Shown: positions 1-7,621 of the stretch, in pieces | How positions within the stretch are numbered: position 1 is the first letter of the stretch | Layout: each line of letters opens with the position of its first letter | Assembly: GCA_016098155.1 (NCBI GenBank) | Contig: JAAAJB010000748.1 | Span: 1 to 14,786 of the forward strand | Direction: 5' to 3' | Source of the DNA: Actinomortierella ambigua | Taxonomy: Eukaryota; Mortierellomycota; Mortierellomycetes; Mortierellales; Mortierellaceae | DNA length: 14,786 nucleotides | The notes under the pieces: model-generated | Seen by the model: only the letters and a program-made list of their open reading frames with translations | What the model was told of the DNA's origin: nothing | The model's database searches: none | Made by a program: the position numbers and the translations under genes

Positions 1-443
1 CATAGAAATGATATTATTATCTTACTAAATATATTGTCATTTGAAAAAAAAAAAAAAAAAAAAAAAAATGTAATCACGCCGAGAAACCTTTTGATAGCAG
101 CGATGGGTTTGGTCAAAACACTTTTTTTTTCACTTTGTTTTTAATTGACTGGAGAGGAATCCCAGGAAAGTATTGACGAATGATGGATGATGCATTCTCT
201 CAAGTTGCAACAGAAAGTTGACCATTTGAGAGGTGTGAGGCTGAGAGGGGAGGGGAGGGGGGTATATGGAAACCAAACAGTCGAAATGAAGGAGGGGGGA
301 AATAAAACAAAACAAAAGTGGAAAAAAAAAGGTGAAGAGGAGAGGAGCTATTAAGTCTATCTACAATGTGAAGAAGAAAAGAAAGAAACACAAACGAAAC
401 GAAAAGAAACGAAAAGAGAACAAGTTTTCAAAGAATGACTTCT
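1..443. other. UAP1 3' flank
   Basis: This is sequence downstream of the UAP1 stop codon at 444-446. It is purine-rich on the plus strand (GA/GAAA repeats at about 320-420), so it is pyrimidine-rich in the UAP1 transcript. No canonical AATAAA signal is visible on the minus strand near the stop. I see no gene here. Confidence 0.6.
44..68. repeat. Poly-A run (25 nt)
   Basis: An uninterrupted A run near the left edge of the window, downstream of UAP1 relative to its direction of transcription. It is an A run on the plus strand, so it is not a poly-A tail of the minus-strand UAP1 transcript. Confidence 0.9.
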
Positions 444-3043
444 TTAAAAGACAGCCTTCTTGAGAGCCTCCAGCGAAGCAATCGAGACGGGGGTCTGGAT
501 GGACTTGCCACGGACAATCTCCTCCAGGCCCTCACCATAGTAGGTGACCATAGGCGAGAGCTCGAGCGTGGGAGCACCTCCGAGCTGCTCGTCATCCTTG
601 CCCACGATGATATTGCCGCCTGCGGCCTGGATGAAGCGGACATGTTGCAAGAGGATATCACGGCGCGAGGTCTCGGGGTCGTCGACGCGAGTGCCCGGTG
701 CGTTCTTGAGCGGCGAGAACTCGTCGCGACGGTCAATCTCAAAGACGGCCATCCGCTGCGTGAAGGGGAAGACATCAAAGACAAACGCCTCGAGCTTCAT
801 GCCGTTGACCTGCTTGGGTGTGACAATCTCGCCCGTCTGCAGATCCAGGGTCTTGATCTTCTTGCGCGCAATGTGGTACTCGAGTTCGTGCTCAAAGGCC
901 TCAGCACGGTTCAAGAATTCCAGGGTATAAAAGTGGTTGGCAATGTTGCCAGCGCCAAAGGCCAGCTGGCCGTTCTTGGGGTTGATCGCCATAGCGACCT
1001 CGGGTGTGATTTCCGAGTACTCGACCACGTTGAAGGCAGAGTTGCGCAGACAGATCACACCCACGGGCTCGTCGTGGCTGACCTTACGCGCCACCTTTGC
1101 GCCACAGTCGGCGTTCTTGGACACACAGTAGCCGATAAAGACGGGGTCGGCAACACGCACCAGGCAGTTGTCGACACAGTACGCGTGCAAGAACTCGACC
1201 TTGCGCTCCGCCATGTCGGCCAGCACACCCGAACCGCGAAGGGCGGCATAGACACCTCCGTTGCCATCGGGTGCAACTGCAACCTTGCCCTTGCTCTCGA
1301 GCATGATCTTGCCATCAAAGGTCAAGCAAGGCAGCGTACCTATAAAAGAAAATTGGCCAAAAATGTGGTTTTGATTAGCATATGATCAGGTACAAACAAC
1401 GAGTTGTGGAAATGACATCAATAGGAGGAGAGAGAGAGAGAGAGAGATAGAGGGAGGTGTGTATGTGCACACATACACATACACATACACACATACACAC
1501 ACACAGCACAACGGCCTGTTGGACTGTTGGACTGTTGGTCTGTTGTTTGTGCATTGATATACAAGAGTAAAAATACATTTGATATCACACTCTGTTTGCA
1601 ACACCGCACGACCAAACAGCCCTCACTTGTCCAGGTCGCCGCGCCCCCCCTCCTCCCCTATTGCTTATCGAATTTGTTGTTTTTGCTGCTGCACCTCCCT
1701 CTCCCCCCCCCTCTCCACCGTCCCCTTCTTTCCTTAGTGGGAGCCGATGCAGTACTGCTAAAAAGCTGGCAAGTGCGAAAAGGTAAAGTGAGAGGAACCC
1801 AGAAATAGACCTTCCAATAAAAAAAAAAAGAAACGCGCGTCATTCCATGGACTACTGGGGTAGGTGCTCTCAAAACAATTAAAAAATAAAAAGTTCCCAT
1901 CAAGTGGATCCGGATCGGGAACAAACGAGAGAACGAAAGAACAAAAGGGAGGGTGACGGAGAAAGAGAGATAGACCGAACTGAAGGGATGAGAGGGGGAA
2001 GAAACCCCACGCTCCCATTCCTTTCTTCGTATCTGCGCCTCTTTTTGATTGCATCGATAGCCCACAAAAAAGACTAAACAGTGAGCAGTAGAGTGGACAT
2101 TGGGAGGGACAGAACGCACTGAACAGATAGAGGGGGGGGAGTGCATAAATTTTTTTCATGCTCCCCCCTCTATCTCTGTGTACCCTCCCTGGCCTCTCTC
2201 GCTTTCAGCCCCACAGCTTCCACTACCACCCCCCAATTGGTGTTTGTCCTGAGTCTGCCTGCAGTGTAGCGCCAAATTTCTGATTTGTGTGTGTACCACC
2301 ATCGCCTCATGTGGGACATGGTGACGATTAGGGGGGGGGGGGAGGAAAGAAGGATCAATGACGACAGGATCATGTCTTTTCTTCTGTTTCTTACCTTGCT
2401 CAAAGAAGATGACATTCTCGCTCTCAAGACCGAAAAAGTTGTTGCCCTGAAAGTAGCTGATGGTAGCGGTGCGGGTGGGGCCCGAAGTCATGACATACCA
2501 AGGGATGATGACCTTGTCGACAGCGCCAGGGCGCTGCTGAGCCAGCGACTGCAGCTTGCGAATACGCTCGGCCTGGATCTGGAAGAGCGTCTTTCGCGAG
2601 GGCAGCTCAATGTTGTAGCAACCCTTGGGCGCAGAGGAGCCCAGACGGGTGCCCTGACCACCGGCGAGCAAGATAACGCCGACCTTGTTGCGTGCAATCT
2701 CGTCCAGACCAACCGAGCGCCACTCCTCAATCTTCTCGGGCGAGGCATCCAGCGTCGAATCAAAGCACTCCTCCGGCAGTGGGTCCAGAATAGCAGCCTG
2801 GTTGTTGAGCATCGGCGAAGGGCACGTCGTCGCCTTGGTGCAGATGCGGTTCACGCGCTCAACGTTCAGTGTCTCGAGCTGCTCCAAAAACGCCTCCTGT
2901 TCCGTGGCGCTCAGGCTGTCAAAGTAGGTGAAGACGTGGCCTTGGCCTGCAGCCTCAAAGCGGGTCTTGAGCTGCTCTGCCTTGGTCGAGTAGGTGGTGG
3001 CCGACGAGGCCGTCTTGACAGAGAGTGATTGGGCAGCAATCAT
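444..3043 (-). CDS. UAP1: UDP-N-acetylglucosamine pyrophosphorylase, two exons
   Basis: This enzyme makes UDP-GlcNAc from UTP and GlcNAc-1-phosphate in the cytosol, the last step before chitin, N-glycan and GPI-anchor synthesis. Coding exons are complement(2395..3043) and complement(444..1339), giving 514 residues, close to the family's usual 480-520. Visible motifs are the nucleotidyltransferase signature LLAGGQGTRLG at residues 125-135, followed by PKG at 139-141; PWYVMTSG at about 181-188; the uridine-site loop APDGNGG at 239-245; GNIANHF at 347-353; and DEFSPLKN at about 422-429. The junction joins FFEQG to TLPCLTFDGK exactly as in the family. The donor is G|GTAAGA at 2394 (phase 1), the acceptor is TATAG at 1340, and a TGCTAAT branch site lies just upstream of it. 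I chose the ATG at 3043 because the upstream in-frame ATG falls inside a probable leader intron. No lesion is visible and all key motifs are intact. The family assignment is very secure. Confidence 0.97.
1340..2394 (-). other. Long intron of UAP1 (1,055 nt)
   Basis: This is the only coding-region intron of UAP1, between residue 217 and the TLPCLTF segment. It starts GTAAGAAAC and ends CTTTTATAG, with TGCTAAT about 35 nt before the acceptor. Its interior holds a (GA)n tract near 1427-1448, a CACATA/CACA tract at about 1459-1505, C-rich and G-rich runs, and a 12-base G run near 2331-2342. I see no RNA gene in it. Open frames inside it are compositionally poor (Ser/Pro/Phe runs from CT-rich DNA), and I do not call them genes. 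Because the protein is continuous across the junction, no coding exon is missing. Confidence 0.9.
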
Positions 3044-3071
3044 GATGGTGTGGATATGAATTGATGGTGGT

Positions 3072-3517
3072 CTGATGGAAATAAAATAAAGGGGGGAGGG
3101 GGGAGAGAAAGACAAAAGGAGGTATTAGTGAGAGAACCAAAGGGAAAAGCCAAGGACAATGCCTTTGGTAGTATTAAAGATGAGAATGGGGGTCCAATTC
3201 AATGTCGTCCTTGGTCCGGATGACAAGAGTCGACTTGCACGTAATCTTGTTTCTGTGCCGTGCACGCGCGTGGAACAAAGAGTGAGACAGGTGCTCAGCC
3301 CAGGACCAGGACGAACCGAGAATGGACACAATTGCTGCAGCAAGCAACAAGGCTTGTGTGCAGCATCGATTCAAACACTCCCCTGTTCTCCTCTCATTCT
3401 TTCCGGTCCGTGTCATTCCATTGCTGGCCGGGATGGCTCTGGCTCCCTTCCTTCCTTTTCTTTTTTTTCCAGCGTGTGTGCCTGTCCAGGAGAGAGCGAG
3501 ATGGCACGCAAACTTAC
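3072..3517 (-). other. Probable 5' leader intron of UAP1 (446 nt)
   Basis: On the minus strand a strong donor, CAT|GTAAGTTT, lies at 3517-3516. A good acceptor, a pyrimidine-rich stretch ending TTTCCATCAG, ends at 3072, with a CACTAATACC branch-like sequence near 3121-3130. Removing this segment would leave a leader with no upstream ATG between about 3680 and the coding ATG at 3043. The call rests on splice-site quality alone; a transcript read would confirm it. If the intron were retained, an ATG directly followed by TAA would sit at the donor. Confidence 0.5.
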
Positions 3518-3702
3518 ATGGATGAGAAAAGCTGAGGGTTGGGGTATAACAAATGCAAGTGAGATGGAAGCTGTGGGGTCTTTTAGTAGGAAGGAAGTGA
3601 AGTGAAGTGAAGGAACAGAAACAAAAGGGGTGGCACAAAGAAAGGAGAGAAGGGAGGAGAAAAACTGATGAGGAGAGATGAAAAAAAAAGATGTACCCAA
3701 GG

Positions 3703-3780
3703 CCTTTTTAAAGGAGGGAGGAGGGAAAATAGAAATTGCAAAAAAGCTTGTGCCTGTCTATTTTTGGCAGTGCTGATTGG
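3703..3780 (-). promoter_or_regulatory. Candidate UAP1 promoter: CCAAT box and TATA-like element
   Basis: Reading the minus strand, AGCCAATCAGCA (CCAAT at 3780-3776) matches the NF-Y/HAP consensus well. About 63 nt further downstream is CCTTTAAAAAGGCC (3701-3714), an A/T-rich TATA-like element. This spacing would place a start site near 3670-3685, upstream of the candidate leader intron. The elements are seen directly; their use as the UAP1 promoter is inferred from position and orientation. Confidence 0.45.
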
Positions 3781-3883
3781 CTAAAATAGCTTTGCCAGCC
3801 CTCGCTCCCTATGAACAGCAAAAGAGAGCGAAAGGCCGGGGGAACCCATCCAACTGAATGAATGAAAGACACACAGAGTACAG

Positions 3884-3985
3884 TACAGTACTGTAGCCAG
3901 CCAGGCTGCCCACCCAGCCCAGCCCAGCCCAGTACGGCAGCAGCCTACACAGCCAGCTAGCCAGCGAGCCAGTCTGGCCAGACTG
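3884..3985. promoter_or_regulatory. Palindrome-bearing CCAGC-rich segment upstream of UAP1
   Basis: This segment contains two perfect palindromes: TACAGTACTGTA at 3884-3895 and CAGTCTGGCCAGACTG at 3970-3985. Between and around them are repeated CCAGC/CCCAG units, including four CCCAG copies at about 3913-3932. It lies 100-200 nt upstream of the CCAAT box at 3776-3780. Dyad sites like these can bind dimeric transcription factors, but I do not recognise a specific factor, and the regulatory role is inference. Confidence 0.3.
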
Positions 3986-4169
3986 CCGGCTCGTCAACCA
4001 CCAACTCGACCCTTTTCTTTGTTGAACCCCGCGCCCTTCCTCTGGAATCACCCCTGCTATCACCCCCTCCTTCGTCTCCTTGCTGAAAAAGATCATTGGC
4101 AGTGATGGGTGATGGAGGGCAGAGATCCACCGCATTACAGAGACCCCTTCCTCTTTCTCTCTCTCTCCC

Positions 4170-4197
4170 CTTCCTTCCTTCCTTCCTTCCTTCCTTC
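4170..4197. repeat. (TTCC)n tetranucleotide repeat
   Basis: About seven TTCC units inside a longer pyrimidine tract (about 4146-4217) in the UAP1 upstream intergenic region. No gene is associated with it. Confidence 0.9.
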
Positions 4198-5212
4198 TGT
4201 CCTTCCTTTTTTCCCCCTAGGGCCTAGACAAAGAGCTACCTCCGGGCGCAGGGGATACGCCATCAAGTGCATTCTCCCACCACACCCGGCTGCTATCGTA
4301 GCTGTGCTATTGTGCTGAGTTTCCTGTCTTGGAGGTGCTGTACAGTCGTACCTGAACACGCTTGACCCCAAAGGGCCCGAAACAGTCTCAATTCATTGAC
4401 CAAAAAAAAAAAAAAAAATACATTTGGGCACTTCATACAACGACTTTTCTCCGCCAATAGACTGCAGGTACAATAACCTTGTCTGCTCTTCCACGGACAC
4501 AACAACAGAAAACACGCTGACATGCACATAAAGAAAAAATAAAATAAGACACAAAAAGTGGCACTGCTCCGAGGGAACAATTGGATGGGAAGGGAGTGGT
4601 CCAAGAGAACACACACGACACTATTACTTGTGAGTGCACCATTGTGTGTTGTTTGTTTGCTGTTGTCGCCCTCGTACCCTCTCACTCTCATCTTGTCTAT
4701 CCCTCCCTCTCGTCCTCTTTTAAAAAAAAAACTCTCCGATCTTTCATATCTTCGTCGCCCGGCCATGCAGCCAACCCAGTCTTGCATCGGCTAAAGAGGA
4801 AGGAATAATAATATACTGCCTTATCTTTCTGTCTCCTCGAGCCCGCTCTCCATCTGTTCTGTCCTCCTCCATCTTCAAGGAGTATGGCAACCCGAGCATT
4901 ATTGTTCCCTAACTGTACCAGCACGGATGATGGAACGACCGGGACTCTCGATCACGTACTCCCTCCCTGGTATTCACCCCTTTCCTTGCTTTTTCATTGG
5001 GACATACTCAAATGGCCTTCGCCGCAAGGCTGCCTTCATCTTTTGTATCAACGTTGACGTATGAGTAGGTCTCGAGAGAACCTCCTGGACGTACCCAAAA
5101 CCTCCTTTCCTTGGCTCACTTCGTCCTTAGGTCAGCTGGAGTTGTGGCAATTGAAGCTACAACTGCTGTGCTCAGAGGCACACCCGCCGTGAACAGCTCT
5201 TCTTGTGAGGCT

Positions 5213-5660
5213 TCACACCAGCCGAACTCTGATTCGTACTACTGTACTGTTGTTGCTGGTCAAATCCAATCGACCATTTTCATTTTCTGCTTGTTCATCG
5301 AACAAGTACTCGAAAATGCTCTGGATCTCCTCCCGACAGAAAGGTACAAAGTCTTGTTTGAATCTTACCTTGCCTGGCCTGAACCTCCACCGCCCCCTCT
5401 ATCTCCCATCTCTCTCTACCTTTTGCCCTCTACCTCTCCCACTTTGCTTTTGTTACGGCCAATTTATTCGTGAAAGAGCCTCGATCTGGTTAGAGGTGTA
5501 CCCGTTGTTAGTCTATGTTGTCTCACCGATGCAATGCATGGCGATGCACAATAGGAAATCTGGACAGTTGGACCTCCTCTTTCGATCTATTCCCGGCCTG
5601 CTTATCTACGCGACCAGTTCTCATTCGAACACGCGCGTTATAGGAAAGATAGAATGACAT
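5213..5660 (-). CDS. Weak candidate two-exon small protein
   Basis: An ATG at 5660 opens a 44-codon stretch ending at a donor-like CATCG|GTGAGA (GT at 5526-5525, phase 2). A phase-compatible acceptor, GGTTCAG, ends at 5379 and leads into an open stretch from 5378 to a TGA at 5213-5215. The intron would be 147 nt and contains CTAAC-like branch sequences. The predicted product is 99 residues, hydrophilic and acidic in its second half (for example FVPFCREEIQSIFEYLF, then DEQAENENGR). I do not recognise a family. The opposite strand is also open over much of this stretch, so coding strand and reality are both uncertain. I propose no function. Confidence 0.15.
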
Positions 5661-6146
5661 TATTACATCGCTGTCCAACTCTTACTCCCTCTCTTCCAAC
5701 TTGTTCAATCCAGCTTGCTCATTTGCTCATTTGCTCTCCCTCTCCTCCCTCTCTCTTTCTCTCTCTCTCTCTTTCAAGCCCCCCACATTCTCTCCACACA
5801 ACTAGTTGAATTGCAGGCTGTTTCGAGAGAGAGAGAGACATAGAGGACTTGGGCCCAAAAAGGCGCCCGGGACATCTTTAACGAGGAGAGGAGTAAGAGA
5901 CGGAGGGAATGTTGAGCTTGAGCACTCTTAAGCCTCGCACTCTCAACTCTGTTGGGATTGGAGTACCGCCACTGTAACACGGACAGTACCTCGATATCGA
6001 GAACACCTTGCACAGGGTGGTTGTACCAGTAACCTTGGGGAATGTGCCCCTGTCCTTCTCCCCCTCCCCCGCCACTCCCCCACCTTTTTGGACAAAAAAG
6101 TCGGAGAAAGTGGCCACAGGATAGGGCGAGTTGGGAGATATGATGG

Positions 6147-6150
<4 letters not shown>

Positions 6151-6180
<30 letters not shown>
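6151..6180. repeat. (TC)15 microsatellite
   Basis: This is a perfect TC dinucleotide tract of 30 nt. It is the longest simple repeat in the window and lies in non-coding DNA. Shorter CT and GA tracts lie nearby at about 5755-5773 and 5826-5838. Confidence 0.95.
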
Positions 6181-6182
<2 letters not shown>

Positions 6183-6907
6183 AGAATAAATAATGCCCTC
6201 TATTTGTGGGGATGCATGAGCAATCTGCGCATTGAGCATTGATGTTTGGATCGCGTCCCTCCCTGCCCCCGTCTTCCCATACCACTCTACACGAAAATAT
6301 GCGGGGGCGTTTTCAAATCGCGTCGATTTACCCTCCCACCCACGTACTCGGATATGGAAGAGATAGGAGACATTTTTCCCTTTTTTTGAAATTCTTGGTT
6401 CAGCATGAACCTTCGGCTTGATCAGTTGCTTGTCCGAGGTATGGAGTTTGGACACTAACAACATCAACACAAAACAACACTCCATGTATATGCCCTGACT
6501 TGCCTTTTTGCACCCAAACATCATCATCTTCTTCTTCCTCCACTTCTCCTTCCTCTCCTTCTTTCCTTCCGTGCTTTCATGCATATCTTCTTATTCCTCC
6601 TCTACTTCTTTGAAGAGGAGGGGGGGGTAGGCTTTTTTGTTTCTGCAAGATAATTCAAGCACTCATTTTTAGCCTTTCAAATCTTTGAGCCTGTTCGACG
6701 GCTAGACAAAAAAAAAAGGAAGAAAAGAAAAAAAGTAAGGTTCAATAAAGTCGGCTTTCTTATCTCGTTGGAAGGTTTGCAATTGTTAAAGAGAGCTCGC
6801 TGCTGTCGAGAAAGAAAGGAGAGGGGGCGAGGAGGAGAGAGTGGTCCCCCCCCCCACCTCTGTGCGGCTAGGACAGAAATGGCTGGCCCGTGATCAATCG
6901 CCGCGTT

Positions 6908-6927
6908 GGTGGTGGTGGTGGTGGTGG
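6908..6927. repeat. (GGT)n trinucleotide repeat
   Basis: Six full GGT units plus GG, in non-coding sequence, beside a short C run at about 6846-6854. Confidence 0.9.
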
Positions 6928-7079
6928 CCGGTCATCAATTCTGAATCTCGTCATCTTATAGCGACATGGACTCGAATATGGTCCGAGTCCGTGGTGGTTC
7001 ATACCCGTCTTGACTCTCGGGAGTTTTCACCATGCCACAACTTTTGAGCGTCGCCTTTTCATGCCTAGATCTTCCGCGA

Positions 7080-7107
7080 ACACACACACACACACACACA
7101 CACACAC
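7080..7107. repeat. (CA)n microsatellite
   Basis: This is a perfect CA/AC tract of about 28 nt in intergenic DNA upstream of the BORCS5-like gene. An open frame on the minus strand crosses it as alternating Val-Cys. That argues the frame is not a conserved protein, because a dinucleotide tract slips out of frame easily. Confidence 0.95.
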
Positions 7108-7621
7108 CTCCTTCCCTCCCCTGAACTTTGATTCTCTTCCCCTCTCCGCTCTCTGCTACTGCTTTCCAGTGAGTCGGCTTACTTTTCCAAGCGAGTCCCG
7201 TCATGGCTGTCTTTCTCTGGATGCCATACCTCTCAAAGTAACAGCACTGGGAATAAGCCCCACCCTCCATCGTGGGTAGCCTGAACACTCCCTAAACTGT
7301 GGTTCTATGTGGAACACAATACCCTAGAGAGTGCTCGCTTTCTTCCGACAAGGACTCTTTGCAAACATGCGGCTCGTTAGGCATGTCGTCAAGGTCGTCT
7401 GCCCAGGGTGTTCATTATTGTTCACATGTTGGTGGACTGTGATAGCACCTCGTCAGCTACGACCACAACCACTCATTCTCCCTTCAAGTGACCTCGAGAG
7501 CCTTTGCCCTATCCCTCATCCCACAATAATAGTAATAACGTCCATCCAATATGGGACGTTGGGATGAAAGTTTATGTCGATTGCCCTGTTCTGATCAGGG
7601 GGTATCAGGAGGAAGGGGGGC

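Larger units (their letters stand above)
3986..7550. other. Long intergenic region, microsatellite-rich
   Basis: This region lies between the divergent UAP1 and BORCS5-like genes. I see no gene here that I can support with a recognisable family. It holds (TTCC)n at about 4170-4197, a poly-A run near 4402-4418, CT and GA tracts around 5750-5838, a 30-nt (TC)n tract at 6151-6180, (GGT)n at 6908-6927 and (CA)n at 7080-7107. The part from about 4800 to 5700 is of ordinary complexity and has several short open frames on both strands, including the weak candidate at 5213-5660. It could hold an unannotated short gene, a non-coding transcript or decayed coding DNA. Confidence 0.5.

Noticed and set aside
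435..1385. 316-codon open frame on the plus strand
   Set aside because: It is antisense to UAP1 exon 2. The biased codon use of the real exon keeps the opposite strand open, and its translation has no family motifs.
1459..1505. CACATA/CACA tract considered as a CRISPR-like or telomeric array
   Set aside because: It is a simple microsatellite without spacers; the unit does not match fungal telomere repeats.
1658..2159. Open frames of 133 and 162 codons inside the UAP1 intron (minus strand)
   Set aside because: Composition is dominated by Ser/Phe/Pro from CT-rich DNA. There are no motifs, and the UAP1 protein is continuous without them.
2285..3028. 247-codon open frame on the plus strand
   Set aside because: It is antisense to UAP1 exon 1 and has no recognisable motif; the minus-strand frame carries the nucleotidyltransferase signature.
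5610..5645. TTCGAA-containing sequence resembling a tRNA T-loop
   Set aside because: The flanking bases do not pair as a T-stem, and no acceptor or anticodon stem can be folded around it.
5943..6584. 213-codon minus-strand frame
   Set aside because: It reads through the TC15 tract as Arg-Glu repeats and is Lys/Arg-rich from simple sequence, with no conserved pattern.
6956..7288. 110-codon minus-strand frame
   Set aside because: It crosses the CA dinucleotide tract as Val-Cys alternation and shows no family motif. It has no clear splice partners, so I do not call it a gene.
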